Below, piece by piece: positions 16,212 to 25,732 of a stretch of DNA of 64,000 bases. The stretch's first letter is position 1; every line of letters begins with the position of its first letter. Source of the DNA: Paenibacillus ihumii (lineage in GTDB: Bacteria; Bacillota; Bacilli; Paenibacillales; Paenibacillaceae); NCBI RefSeq assembly GCF_001403875.1, contig NZ_LN884295.1:62001-126000 (forward strand). Reading direction: 5' to 3'. Under the pieces are notes generated by a model. That model was not told the DNA's origin, did no database searches, and saw only the letters and a program-made list of their open reading frames with translations. Position numbers and translations under genes: made by a program.

Positions 16212-18563
16212 TCATCCAAAGTATTTCGCGATAATTTCGGAAATAGCCGTGCTCTTGATCGGCTTGCTGATATAATCGTCCATTCCGGCATTCAGGCAAT
16301 TCTCCCGGTCGCCCTTCAGAGCATTGGCGGTGACAGCGACAATGACCGGCCATTTATCCGCCGGTACCGTCTCCTTGATGACCCGCGTAGCTTCAAATCC
16401 ATTAAGCTCGGGCATATGGACATCCATAAAAATGAGATCAAACTCCTCGTAAGCGACCTTCTGGATCACTTCAATCCCGTTCGAGACGATTGTGATTCGA
16501 TGTCCGAGCCGTTCCAGCATTTTTTTCAGTACGATCTGGTTGATTTCATTATCTTCGGCCACGAGTACCTTGAGCGCCGGGGCATGCATTCTGTCCATGC
16601 TGGTTCCCACGGCGTTGTTGGCGCTGACCGAATCCTTCGCTGGCACACGCAGAGCGATATGGAAGACAAAAGTAGCGCCCTGCCTTTCCTCGGGCTCGAC
16701 CCAAATATCTCCATCCATGAGCCCAATTAGCCGCTTCGTTATCGCCAGGCCTAGTCCCGTGCCCTCATAGTTCCGGGTCATGAAATGGTCAAGCTGGGAG
16801 AAGGGCTCGAACAGGTCTGATATTTTGTCCTTGGGAATGCCAATCCCGGTATCCTTGACCATGATCTTCAATCTGACGTATCCGTCCTGACTCTCCATCG
16901 GATCCACCGTTATCGATACTCCGCCGTTAAAAGTAAATTTCACCGCATTTCCGACCAAATTGAGGAAAATCTGCTTCAAGCGGTCGGGATCCCCGATCAG
17001 CGCTTCCGGAACCGCCGGGTGGACGTTGAATTCCATCTTCAGCCCCTTCTCCCTGGCCCTGGGCGCTAGCACGTCCAGCGTCTCGGAAATGCATTTGCGG
17101 ATGTCGAACTTCTCCTTATGCAGTACAGTTTTACCGGATTCGATTTTGGCAAAATCAAGAATATCGTTAATGATGCTCAGCAGGGTATCGCCGCTCTTGC
17201 GGATAATATCCAGATACTCCCTCTGGGTGCTGTCCAGCTCCGTCGTTTCAAGCAGCAAATCCGTCATGCCGATCACCCCGTTCATCGGCGTCCGTATTTC
17301 ATGGCTCATCATGGCCAGGAATTCGCTCTTGGCTTTGTTCGTGCTTTCCGCCGCTTCCTTGGCGATGAGCAGCCTTTTCTGCTCGGAAATATCCTTTGCA
17401 ATAATATAAAAGCCGACATTCTCATTATTGACAATAATCGGCGCAATCGTCGTCAGCACCTCTACCGTCTCGCCCTGTTTATTCTGAAGCTTGTCGATCA
17501 GCTTCTCGATGCTCGGATCGTTAATCGCATCCTTCAGAATTCGCTTAACGTATTTCTCGCCGATAAAGCGGGAGAAGCTCTTGCCGGCCATCTCTTCAAT
17601 CGCATAGCCGGTCATCTTCACGGCCATAATGTTGGCATTGATAATATTTCCTTCCAGATCAAGAGAGAACACGGCGTCATGATTATACTTCTTCAATGAA
17701 GTATAGCGTTCAACGGTTTCCTGGAATTTACGTTCAATGTTCTTGCGCTCCGTAATGTCCTGCACCGTTCCGTTCATCTTAACGGGATTGTGGTGTTCAT
17801 CGTAAGATACGATACCTTTTAAACAATAATAGCCCCAAGCGCCGTCAGCATATTTGTATTGGAACTCGAAGTCGAGCTTGCCCTCTTCAACAGCCTGCCG
17901 AACCGCCTGTATCAACCGTTCCCTCTCATCTTCCTGCATCATAGCGATGAGTTCATCCGCAGTCACCGTGGAGCCCTTCTTGATGTTGAACATTTCATAT
18001 ACATAGTCGAACAGGATGATTTGATCCTTCTCTACATCCCACTCCCAGCTGCCAATCAGCGCGGTCCGCATCGTCTCCGACAGGAAGGCTCGCTCGTATT
18101 TCCACTTCGAAATGTCCCGGCCTATAGCCAGAATGACAGGCTTGCCGGAATCCTCACTGACCTGGGTAATACTAAACTCGTACCATATATATTTGCCATC
18201 CTTATGCTTAAGCCTCAGCTCAAGCATTCCCCCGTTCCGCATAATCTCCCGCCTGGTCGGAAGAGCCCGGTCGTCGGGATGGCAGAGCTTTCGGTAGCTT
18301 TCACCTAACAATTCCTCAGGAGCATAGCCGAGAGCGGACTCGACCGATGGCGAGACATACTCGCAAACCCCTTCTTCATTACAGCAATAAACAATATCTC
18401 TTGCTTGATGAATGATTTGTCTGTAGAACTGGTCTGTGAAAACCGGCCTGCACCTGGCTTGCTTCTCCTTCATCCCTGCACTGTAACCGCCGTTCTCATC
18501 CCGATTTGAAATCTCTTGCAGATTCTCGCGATTAGACTGCTGTCCCTCTCCTCTGATGTTCAT
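16212..18563 (-). CDS. Multi-PAS hybrid histidine kinase with C-terminal receiver
   Basis: A 783-residue soluble sensor kinase. Three PAS domains lie at about residues 50-155, 165-280 and 285-395 (with PAC ends such as AIGRDISK and GTVQDITERK). HisKA follows, with the phosphorylated His in FLAMMSHEIRTPMNG near 421, then the ATPase domain (DTGIGIPKDKI, GTGLGLAITKRL) and a receiver domain (LVAEDNEINQ, phospho-acceptor Asp in FMDVHMPELNG, KPI). No membrane helix is seen, so it senses a cytoplasmic signal. GGAGG seven bases before the ATG at 18563 decides the start. No partner regulator is adjacent. Confidence 0.93.
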   Translation of the reverse strand: MNIRGEGQQSNRENLQEISNRDENGGYSAGMKEKQARCRPVFTDQFYRQIIHQARDIVYCCNEEGVCEYVSPSVESALGYAPEELLGESYRKLCHPDDRALPTRREIMRNGGMLELRLKHKDGKYIWYEFSITQVSEDSGKPVILAIGRDISKWKYERAFLSETMRTALIGSWEWDVEKDQIILFDYVYEMFNIKKGSTVTADELIAMMQEDERERLIQAVRQAVEEGKLDFEFQYKYADGAWGYYCLKGIVSYDEHHNPVKMNGTVQDITERKNIERKFQETVERYTSLKKYNHDAVFSLDLEGNIINANIMAVKMTGYAIEEMAGKSFSRFIGEKYVKRILKDAINDPSIEKLIDKLQNKQGETVEVLTTIAPIIVNNENVGFYIIAKDISEQKRLLIAKEAAESTNKAKSEFLAMMSHEIRTPMNGVIGMTDLLLETTELDSTQREYLDIIRKSGDTLLSIINDILDFAKIESGKTVLHKEKFDIRKCISETLDVLAPRAREKGLKMEFNVHPAVPEALIGDPDRLKQIFLNLVGNAVKFTFNGGVSITVDPMESQDGYVRLKIMVKDTGIGIPKDKISDLFEPFSQLDHFMTRNYEGTGLGLAITKRLIGLMDGDIWVEPEERQGATFVFHIALRVPAKDSVSANNAVGTSMDRMHAPALKVLVAEDNEINQIVLKKMLERLGHRITIVSNGIEVIQKVAYEEFDLIFMDVHMPELNGFEATRVIKETVPADKWPVIVAVTANALKGDRENCLNAGMDDYISKPIKSTAISEIIAKYFG

Positions 18564-18809
18564 ATTTCTGCCTCCGTCCAGTAGGATGTCGTACATCAAT
18601 AGAATTCAATTGAATATGAATACAGATCAGCTGCAACAGACTTGTTTCATACTAAATAACAAACATTGTTTTAAAAGTCAATTTGGGTCGTGATATACAA
18701 AAAATAATTATAGTTGAATTTTCTCTTTTCAAGAAGGCCAAAATGAATTATTGTTGCTAAGGGGCTTTTTGCCCTGGAAAGAGAAACCATATAGTTTGAG
18801 GTGATTATT

Positions 18810-20123
18810 TTGTCAACAACGGGGCAAGCTTCAAAACCCGGAAGTCTTTTTCGCAATCGGTTATACCAGACCATTCTCATCTCAAATGTCCTTCTGCAAA
18901 TTGGAATTTGGGTCAGAAATTTTGCCATTCTAATGTTTGTAACAGATCAAACGAATCAAGATCCGCTGGCAATATCATTAATATACGTCGTCGAGTTTGC
19001 TCCGATTTTCGTGTTTTCCTTTATCGGCGGAGCATTTGCCGACAGATGGCTGCCGAAGCGCACGATTATTTGGTGTGACTTTCTGTCCGCGCTTTCCGTA
19101 TTCGGCGTCCTGCTGACGCTGATGTACGGCTCCTGGGAGGCCGTCTATCTGGCTACCTTTGTGTCCGCCATATTATCGCAGTTTTCTCAGCCATCCGTGA
19201 TGAAGCTGTTCAAGCAGCACGTTCATCCGGATCAATTGCAGCAAGGCATGGCTTTGTTCCAATCGCTGGTTGCGATCTTCATGGTCGCCGGTCCCGTGCT
19301 GGGCATCTTTGCTTACCATCAATTCGGAATATATAATTCAATCGCCGTCATGGGCGTGGCCTTCCTGCTCTCCGCCCTCGTCATGTTCCGGCTGCCGCCT
19401 GACGAGAAGCCGGAACACAAGCCGGTGCGTACGACAAACATCCGCCAGGAGCTGGCCGATGGCTTCCGTTATGTATGGCGCAGCAAGGTGCTGAAAGTGC
19501 TCGGGGCAACCTTTGCGATTGCCGGCTTTGCGGTTGGAACGATTCAGACCCTCGGATTATTTATCGTTACCGAAAGATTGGGCCAGCCTAAAGAATTCCT
19601 GCAATTCCTGATGATGGTCAACGGTGTTGCTATGTTTATAGGGGGCATCGTCATTATGATGCTGACAAAGAAGTTCGCCCCGCAGCTGCTGCTTGCCTTC
19701 GGAATAACGGTCAGTGCCGTATGTATTGTCGGCATGGGCTTATCGACCAGCATTCCTCTGACGCTATTTCTGCAGTTCATCAACGGCCTCACCTTTCCAT
19801 GCATTCAGATCGGCATCAATACGATGATTCTTCAGAATACCGAGCAGTCCTACGTCGGCCGGGTTAACGGTGTGCTCAGCCCGATGTTTACGGGGATGAT
19901 GGTCATCATGATGTCCCTGGCCGGACCGCTTAAGAAAATGTTTCCGCTCGTCGAAATTTACACCGTGTCGGGATGCGTTATGCTTATCGGCGCCCTGATT
20001 CTAGTACCGATCTTCAAGCATAGACCGGCAGCGATCACAATGGATGTGGCTGCCGAAGCAGTCGCTGGCGCCGGTACAGGTTCAGCAGAGGTCACGGTCT
20101 CCGGCTCGGCTGAGCAAAGCTAA
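18810..20123 (+). CDS. MFS efflux transporter
   Basis: A 437-residue major-facilitator protein with about twelve helices. It belongs to the drug/siderophore exporter type: RNFAILMFVTDQTNQDPLA in helix 1 to loop 1, and GGAFADRWLPKRTIIWCDF as the family's loop 2-3 motif. The start is a TTG at 18810 with GAGGTGAT seven bases upstream; the GTG at 18801 lies inside that ribosome site and is unlikely. The Ala/Gly-rich tail after residue 410 is low complexity. A two-way terminator separates it from ppaC. Confidence 0.9.
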   Translation: MSTTGQASKPGSLFRNRLYQTILISNVLLQIGIWVRNFAILMFVTDQTNQDPLAISLIYVVEFAPIFVFSFIGGAFADRWLPKRTIIWCDFLSALSVFGVLLTLMYGSWEAVYLATFVSAILSQFSQPSVMKLFKQHVHPDQLQQGMALFQSLVAIFMVAGPVLGIFAYHQFGIYNSIAVMGVAFLLSALVMFRLPPDEKPEHKPVRTTNIRQELADGFRYVWRSKVLKVLGATFAIAGFAVGTIQTLGLFIVTERLGQPKEFLQFLMMVNGVAMFIGGIVIMMLTKKFAPQLLLAFGITVSAVCIVGMGLSTSIPLTLFLQFINGLTFPCIQIGINTMILQNTEQSYVGRVNGVLSPMFTGMMVIMMSLAGPLKKMFPLVEIYTVSGCVMLIGALILVPIFKHRPAAITMDVAAEAVAGAGTGSAEVTVSGSAEQS

Positions 20124-20228
20124 GCCTAGCGCGAGCGGTTGGAGCGTTCATTGCAGCGGCCTTTTATGGCCGCTTCGACGTATAAAGTTTAATTACCCGA
20201 ATAGAACAGGGATTAATACGATACGGTT

Positions 20229-20277
20229 AAATAAAAAAAGTCCGAAGCAGAAATCTGCCTCTGGACTTTTTTTATTT
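20229..20277. terminator. Bidirectional terminator between MFS gene and ppaC
   Basis: A long stem pairs AAATAAAAAAAGTCC (20229-20243) with GGACTTTTTTTATTT (20263-20277), with more pairing inside. It gives T-tracts in both directions and serves the two convergent genes. A second hairpin without T-tract (AGCGGCC/GGCCGCT) lies at 20155-20174. Confidence 0.9.
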
Positions 20278-20326
20278 AAGGCTGTGTGTTCAACGCCAGC
20301 GCTGATCATCCAACGTTACTAATGAA

Positions 20327-21259
20327 TTAGCGCTTGTTGAAAATATCCGTCAATACCGGGACGATTTGCGATTTTCGGGACACTACGCCCTTCAGCACCG
20401 CTTTGTTGTCGACGAGCTTCACGCCATAAGCTTCTTCCACCGCAGCCGCATCCTTGCCCACGGCCACGCCTACGGAGTCATTGTTCAGAATGTCCGTTAC
20501 CACAAACAGGAACAGGTCAAGCCCCTTTTTCTCCACGATGCCTGCCAGCGCAGCTTCCAGCTCAGCCTGACGGGACAATACATCATTTACGTCAACAGCG
20601 TTGACTTGAGCAATTTCCACCTTGGAGCTGCCCATCTCAAATTCCTTCGCATCCAGGGAAATCAGGTCCTCGATCGATTTGTCGCTTAGATCCGCCCCTG
20701 CCTTGAGCATATCCAGGCCGTACTCTTCTGAGTTCACACCGGCGATTTCAGCCAGCTCGCGAGCTGCTGCAACGTCCTGCTCAGTGCAGGTCGGGGATTT
20801 GAAGAGCAGAGAATCGGAAATGATAGCCGACAGCATCAAGCCTGCGATATTCGCCGGAACCTCGATGCCGTTCTCTTTATACATTTTGTTCAGAATCGTT
20901 GCCGTGCAGCCCACAGGCTCCGCACGGTAGTACAGCGGCCCGCTCGTCTCAAAGTTGGCAATCCGGTGGTGGTCGATGACTTCAGCCACCCGCACCTGCT
21001 CGATGTCCGAGACGCTTTGCTGGCGTTCATTATGGTCTACAAGAATGACATCCTTCACTTCCCCTGCTACGCTCTCCACAATGCGAGGCGCCTTGAAGCC
21101 AAAACGATCCAAAGCGAACTGTGTCTCCCCATTTACGCTTCCAAGAGCGACGGCTTCCACATTCCAGCCCAGCTTGGATTTCAGATCCGCATAAGCGATG
21201 GCAGAGCAAATCGTATCCGTGTCCGGATTTTTGTGACCGAAAATCAATACTTTGTCCAT
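20327..21259 (-). CDS. ppaC: Manganese-dependent inorganic pyrophosphatase (family II)
   Basis: The enzyme splits pyrophosphate to phosphate in the cytoplasm and so pulls biosynthetic reactions forward. Its 310 residues show the DHH-family metal motifs: [10 protein letters not shown] at residues 7-16, LVDHNE near 73-78, VIDHHRI near 93-99, and the C-terminal substrate motif SRKSQ near 295. Length and motifs match B. subtilis-type PpaC. It is a single gene with a terminator shared with the MFS gene. Confidence 0.97.
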   Translation of the reverse strand: MDKVLIFGHKNPDTDTICSAIAYADLKSKLGWNVEAVALGSVNGETQFALDRFGFKAPRIVESVAGEVKDVILVDHNERQQSVSDIEQVRVAEVIDHHRIANFETSGPLYYRAEPVGCTATILNKMYKENGIEVPANIAGLMLSAIISDSLLFKSPTCTEQDVAAARELAEIAGVNSEEYGLDMLKAGADLSDKSIEDLISLDAKEFEMGSSKVEIAQVNAVDVNDVLSRQAELEAALAGIVEKKGLDLFLFVVTDILNNDSVGVAVGKDAAAVEEAYGVKLVDNKAVLKGVVSRKSQIVPVLTDIFNKR

Positions 21260-21414
21260 CTTAATACTCTCCTTTTAGTCATTAGCTTAGAAAAGTATAT
21301 CCTACAAGGCCTCGGACAATCAAGATGATAGAGTCCTAGATTCAAATATTTTACATCGATTAAGGCCAATTTTGCCAAAATAGCGGCTGCGAATTAAGGA
21401 GCGGCTCAGATTGC

Positions 21415-21447
21415 TTTCAGCTAACTTTCAGATACTCTCTCTATAAT
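21415..21447 (+). promoter_or_regulatory. Promoter of the two-component operon with direct repeats
   Basis: Two TTTCAG elements at 21415-21420 and 21426-21431 are spaced 11 bases apart, one helix turn, and lie ten bases before a perfect TATAAT at 21442-21447. This is the usual arrangement of an OmpR-family binding box, so the regulator encoded next may activate its own operon. Confidence 0.5.
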
Positions 21448-21495
21448 AGAGAGAACTATTTTACAAGGCGCTATTGCATGGAGGAGGCTACAACT

Positions 21496-22179
21496 ATGAG
21501 TCACATACAAGGCCTAAAAATTATGCTCGTTGACGACGAGCCTCACATCGTTCAATTTCTGGAGCTTGGACTCATGAATGAAGGCTTCGAGGTGCGGAGC
21601 GTGCACGACGGTCTAAGCGCCATCAATTTGGCCGCCGAATTCCAGCCGCATCTCATTGTTCTGGACGTAATGATGCCCGGCATGGACGGATGGGAGGTCT
21701 GCCGCCTGCTGAAGAAAACCGGACTGCACGCCTCCATTATCATGCTGACGGCAAAGGATGAGGTGGAAGACCGGGTAAAAGGACTGACGATCGGAGCGGA
21801 CGATTACGTCGTCAAGCCATTCAGCTTTGAAGAGCTGCTGGCCCGCATCGGCGCCCGCCTGCGCAATCAATTCCCGGCGTTGATCGGAGAAGCTGCAATC
21901 GGTCCGTTCAGGCTCAATGACAAGAAGAAGGAAATCATCTACCGGGAGCAAGTGCTGGAGCTCTCGCCCACGGAATACGAGCTGCTTAAATATCTCGTGA
22001 TCAATCATGGCATCGTGCTGAGCAAAACAACAATTCTGGATAAGGTGTGGGGCTATGATTTCGGCGGCGAGGAGAACATCGTCGAGGTGTATATCCGATC
22101 GCTGCGGGACAAATTGAATGATAAAGAGCATCGCCTTATCCGGACATTGCGCGGTGCAGGATACAGGATCGATATATGA
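21496..22179 (+). CDS. OmpR-family response regulator
   Basis: The 227-residue protein has a receiver domain (acidic pair in LVDDEPH, phospho-acceptor Asp in IVLDVMMPGMDG near residue 54, Lys in DDYVVKPF) and a winged-helix DNA-binding domain (LELSPTEYELLKYL, GEENIVEVYIRSLRDKL, LRGAGYRI). GGAGGAGG before the ATG at 21496 decides the start over an ATG at 21478. It overlaps the kinase gene by four bases (ATGA), so the pair is translationally coupled. Confidence 0.95.
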   Translation: MSHIQGLKIMLVDDEPHIVQFLELGLMNEGFEVRSVHDGLSAINLAAEFQPHLIVLDVMMPGMDGWEVCRLLKKTGLHASIIMLTAKDEVEDRVKGLTIGADDYVVKPFSFEELLARIGARLRNQFPALIGEAAIGPFRLNDKKKEIIYREQVLELSPTEYELLKYLVINHGIVLSKTTILDKVWGYDFGGEENIVEVYIRSLRDKLNDKEHRLIRTLRGAGYRIDI

Positions 22180-23756
22180 GCAGGCTTAAGCTGATTCCAG
22201 GCCGCATTTGGAGCATGGCAGCCCCCCGCTCTCTCCGGATCCAGCTGCTGTCCCGTTCCCTGCTCGTGCTGGCGGTGCTGCTTCTGCTGATCGGTGCGCT
22301 GCAGTACGTCATCATGAAGGACTTCCTGTACCGGAATCAGGCAGAGACGATGACTTCCCAAATGCGCGGGCTGCCCAAGGAGCTCTTCGGCGTTCCCGGC
22401 TTCGTACCCGAACGCTGGAACCTTCGTGTGCCTGAGCTGGACGGGGAGGAATCCTCCGATGCTCCCTCCGCTGCAGGCAGGGCAATGGACGGTTCCGATC
22501 ATCCCGGCAATCAGCCGTTACTATTCCTGCCCGACATGTCCATTGCCTATATTTCGGAGGACGGCGAATTCACCGATTGGACGGGAGCTGCAGACAGGGT
22601 CTCCCCTCAATTGCCCACGGAGAAATATGCCGCTCTGCAGGAGCAGTTCCGGCATAGTGGGCACAGCGGCTATGAGGTGGTGCAGGATGAGACGGGCCGC
22701 GAGCAGCTCGTCGTATTCCGTCCGGCCGGCGGACCTGGCGCTCCGTACGGGCTGATCCAGGTCGGCAAGGATACCGCGCCGCTGCAGAGCATCGTCCTGC
22801 GGCAGCTCCTGACGTTCGCCGGACTGTCCGCCCTGGCTCTGGCCTGCGGCCTGATGCTCTACCTGCCGCTGCTGCGCCGGACGCTGCACCCGCTGAACCG
22901 CATGGTGCGGACCGTCGAGGACGTCAATGCCGGCAACCTGAGCATCCGCTTCCCCTCCAGGCAAGGGCAAGCGGAGATCGATGCGCTTGCCCACTCGTTC
23001 AACGGAATGCTCGAGCGGCTTGAAGTTTCCTTCGACAGCGAGCGGGAGGCGAAGGAGCAGATGCGCCGCTTCATCGCGGATGCCTCCCATGAGCTGCGGA
23101 CGCCGCTTACGTCAATCCATGGATTCCTGGAGGTGCTGCTGCGCGGAGCGGCGGCCCATCCGGAGCAGCTGGAGGCCTCCCTGAAGAGCATGCTCGGCGA
23201 ATCCACGAGAATGAAGAAGCTCGTCGAGGATTTGCTGCTGCTCGCCAAGCTGGATCGCCGGCCCGAGCTGGAGCTTCGTGAGACGCGGCTGGATTCGCTC
23301 ATTTCGGAGATGGAGCCCCATTTGCGCATGCTCGCCAAGCAGCGGACGGTTCGCTTCGTCCTCACCGGAGGGGTTGGAGGAAGGTATGACGCTAACGCGG
23401 TCAAACAGGTGATCCTTAACCTGTTCAGCAACGCGGTGCAGCACACCGACCCCGAGCAGGGAGTCATTACCGTAACGCTGACCGCTTCGCATATGGAGGC
23501 TATGCTGTCTATTCGCGACAACGGATGCGGCATTCCGCCGGAGCATTTGCCGCACGTCTTCGACCGCTTCTACCGCAGCGACTCCTCGAGGTCGCGAAGC
23601 CGCAGGAGTCACGGGGGGGCGGGGCTCGGCCTCTCGATTACCCGTTCGATCGTAGAGGCGCATGGCGGAAGCATCCATGCCATCAGTCCGCCCGGCGAAG
23701 GCGCTGCATTTGAGGTGAAACTGCCGCTGAACGCGCACTGCGGACATTGTAAGTAG
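22176..23756 (+). CDS. Membrane sensor histidine kinase
   Basis: The 526-residue partner of the preceding regulator. One helix lies at about residues 22-46, then an extracytoplasmic domain of about 160 residues, a second helix near 205-225 and a HAMP linker. HisKA follows, with the His in FIADASHELRTPLTSIHG, then the ATPase domain (DNGCGIPPEHL, GAGLGLSITRS). An SRSRSRRSHG stretch sits in the ATP-lid loop. The extracytoplasmic domain is of the short mixed type, and its signal is unknown. The gene ends at a strong terminator. Confidence 0.94.
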   Translation: MSRLKLIPGRIWSMAAPRSLRIQLLSRSLLVLAVLLLLIGALQYVIMKDFLYRNQAETMTSQMRGLPKELFGVPGFVPERWNLRVPELDGEESSDAPSAAGRAMDGSDHPGNQPLLFLPDMSIAYISEDGEFTDWTGAADRVSPQLPTEKYAALQEQFRHSGHSGYEVVQDETGREQLVVFRPAGGPGAPYGLIQVGKDTAPLQSIVLRQLLTFAGLSALALACGLMLYLPLLRRTLHPLNRMVRTVEDVNAGNLSIRFPSRQGQAEIDALAHSFNGMLERLEVSFDSEREAKEQMRRFIADASHELRTPLTSIHGFLEVLLRGAAAHPEQLEASLKSMLGESTRMKKLVEDLLLLAKLDRRPELELRETRLDSLISEMEPHLRMLAKQRTVRFVLTGGVGGRYDANAVKQVILNLFSNAVQHTDPEQGVITVTLTASHMEAMLSIRDNGCGIPPEHLPHVFDRFYRSDSSRSRSRRSHGGAGLGLSITRSIVEAHGGSIHAISPPGEGAAFEVKLPLNAHCGHCK

Positions 23757-23770
23757 AGCGGGAACCGCAG

Positions 23771-23818
23771 AAGGCCCGGGCAGACACTTCATAAGGTGTC
23801 CTGCCCGGGCCTTTTCCC
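23771..23818. terminator. Bidirectional terminator between kinase gene and hflX
   Basis: AAGGCCCGGGCAG (23771-23783) pairs with CTGCCCGGGCCTT (23801-23813) and is followed by TTTTCC on the plus strand; the genes on both sides converge here. Confidence 0.88.
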
Positions 23819-23844
23819 TACAACTGTTTTTCCGCTATTCTTCG

Positions 23845-25137
23845 CTATCCTTCGCTATCCACTTCTAGCAATCCGCTCCCAATCGCATATTCCTTGAACT
23901 TGTTGTAATCGCTCAGCCTGCATTCCATGGCAAGCTTTGTTCCCTCAGCCTCGTAGCTGGTGGATTCGATATCCGCATTCTCGTTGAAATAGGAGACGAC
24001 CGCGCCTTGATCATACGGGATAAGCATCTCGCAGCGGATATAATCCTTGAAAATCCCCTTCCGGATGCACTGCACCAATTCCTCGATGCCGATTCGCGGC
24101 TTAGCGGCCATATAAATCCGGTCATCTTCAACCTTCGGTACGGGATGCTCGGTCAGGTCGCTCTTGTTATAAGCATAGATCGTCGGAATATCGGTAATGC
24201 CGATTTCCTTCAGCGTCTCATTCGTAATTTGGATGAGCCGGTTATATTCCGGGTTGCTGTAATCGACGACATGGATCAGCAGGTCGGCCTCCGCCACCTC
24301 CTCCAGCGTGGAGCGAAACGCCTTAACCAGATGATGCGGAAGCTTGCTGACGAATCCGACTGTATCCGTAAGCAAGAAAGCTTTGTTATCCGGCAGCGGG
24401 ATGTTCCGCACCGAGGTCTCCAGCGTGGCAAACAGCATATCCTTCTCGAATACCTGCTTCTCCGCCGCCGGATTGTACCGCTCCATCAGCGCGTTCATGA
24501 TCGTCGATTTGCCGGCGTTGGTGTAGCCAACCAGAGACACGACAGGCAGGTCCTTCTTCTTGCGCTGCTTGCGCTGCGTCTGGCGATGGGCCACGAGCTC
24601 CTCGAGCTCTTTGCTCAGCACCGTGATCTTCTCTTCAATCCGCCGGCGATCCAGCTCCAGCCGGGTCTCCCCTGCCCCGCGGTTCTTCGTGCCCACGCCG
24701 CCGCTCTGCCGGCCGAGGGACTCTCTCATCCCGACAAGACGCGGCAGCATGTATTTCATGTGCGCGATCTCAACCTGGAGCTGTGCTTCCCTCGTCTTGG
24801 CCCGCTGGGCAAAAATATCGAGAATGAGCACCGTCCGGTCGATGACCTTGCACGCCAGATCCGCCTCCAAATTGCGAATTTGCGACGGGGACAGCTCATC
24901 GTTAAAAATAACGAGATTGGCCTCCTGCCCTTCAATAAGCGCTCGAAGCTCGCCGATCTTTCCCGTCCCGATGTAATGGGACTTATTTACTTTCGGCAAA
25001 TTTTGCGTTAATGTGCCAACGGCTTCAATGTGGCACGCCTCCGTCAAATTTGCCAGCTCCTCCATGGAGTATTCGAAATCCTCCTGATGATTCAGATTCA
25101 CTCCGACCAAAATCGCTTTCTGCTGCAATTGTTCCAT
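23845..25137 (-). CDS. hflX: GTPase HflX (ribosome-splitting factor)
   Basis: HflX binds the 50S subunit and separates stalled ribosomes; some members give resistance to lincosamides and macrolides. The 430-residue protein has the N-terminal nucleotide-binding domain, the HflX linker with MRESLGRQSGGVGTKNRGAGE, then the G domain: G1 GYTNAGKST, G3 DTVGF, G4 NKSD. GGAGGAGG stands seven bases before the ATG. A leader of more than 400 bases with leader-peptide candidates and a terminator lies upstream, so expression is probably controlled by attenuation. Confidence 0.95.
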   Translation of the reverse strand: MEQLQQKAILVGVNLNHQEDFEYSMEELANLTEACHIEAVGTLTQNLPKVNKSHYIGTGKIGELRALIEGQEANLVIFNDELSPSQIRNLEADLACKVIDRTVLILDIFAQRAKTREAQLQVEIAHMKYMLPRLVGMRESLGRQSGGVGTKNRGAGETRLELDRRRIEEKITVLSKELEELVAHRQTQRKQRKKKDLPVVSLVGYTNAGKSTIMNALMERYNPAAEKQVFEKDMLFATLETSVRNIPLPDNKAFLLTDTVGFVSKLPHHLVKAFRSTLEEVAEADLLIHVVDYSNPEYNRLIQITNETLKEIGITDIPTIYAYNKSDLTEHPVPKVEDDRIYMAAKPRIGIEELVQCIRKGIFKDYIRCEMLIPYDQGAVVSYFNENADIESTSYEAEGTKLAMECRLSDYNKFKEYAIGSGLLEVDSEG

Positions 25138-25302
25138 ATATGCATTCCTCCTCCGGCATTCGATGCCGAGTTCCTGGACAGAACTGTTAAGTGATAAGAA
25201 TAACGTCGACCGACACTTTTCATGTAGACAGACCGCATCAGCGGCAAGGCTCTGTTGCGATTACAGAATGGTCCAGCTTTGCTGTAAAGTTCTCTATAAT
25301 CC

Positions 25303-25330
25303 AAAAAAGACACAGGCATCCCCCTGTGTC
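25303..25330 (-). terminator. Terminator inside the hflX leader
   Basis: On the minus strand GACACAGG (25330-25323) pairs with CCTGTGTC (25316-25309) and is followed by six T. It stands 166 bases before the hflX start and after both leader-peptide candidates, the expected position of an attenuator. Confidence 0.8.
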
Positions 25331-25359
25331 ATGCAAACAAGACCCGCAAGACATCAAGC

Positions 25360-25407
25360 CTACGGCAAATAACGCTTCCCGTAAGCGACGTCAGGCACGA
25401 TCGGCAT
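25360..25407 (-). CDS. Possible second leader peptide (15 residues) upstream of hflX
   Basis: The reading frame MPIVPDVAYGKRYLP starts five bases after a perfect TATAAT (25413-25418 on the minus strand), so it would be translated from a leaderless message if that box is used. Its last codons lie in a stem (GCTTACGG with CCGTAGGC) just before the attenuator. No ribosome site is seen, so the evidence is weak. Confidence 0.3.
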   Translation of the reverse strand: MPIVPDVAYGKRYLP

Positions 25408-25485
25408 ATTCTATTATAAAGGTTCCCTTTATGATAGCACACCTATCCCGTTTGCCCTGCACAGGGCAGAGCCTTTGAGCACTAT

Positions 25486-25530
25486 TCAGTTAGCCGCGCA
25501 AAGTGGTGAAACGGGAATAATGTAAATCAC
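25486..25530 (-). CDS. Probable leader peptide (14 residues) of hflX
   Basis: The frame MIYIIPVSPLCAAN starts at a GTG with GGAGGG exactly six bases upstream, a better site than many real genes here. A promoter (TTGTGC 25588-25593, 17 bases, TAATAT 25565-25570 on the minus strand) lies just before. The CCCTGTG at its start codon, and a second copy near 25463, can pair with the CACAGGG in the 5' arm of the attenuator terminator. Stalled ribosomes on this peptide could therefore change termination. Confidence 0.5.
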   Translation of the reverse strand: MIYIIPVSPLCAAN

Positions 25531-25732
25531 AGGGAACCCTCCGTTCTTGTTCAAAAGTAATACCATATTAACATAATTTGCAAAACTGCACAATGAGGGG
25601 GCGGCTTTTCCTTTTGTGCCCTGCCCAGATCTGCTGCAGAGCAAGTCTAAGTCGCGGGATTGCGGAATATTAAACAGTATACGAAACCAATTGCATCTCT
25701 ATTGCGTTAATATTGTGAAGGAGGCTTGCCAT

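Noticed and set aside
24007..25011. 334-residue plus-strand frame over hflX
   Set aside because: It lies entirely opposite a clear HflX coding region and has no ribosome site or recognisable domain.
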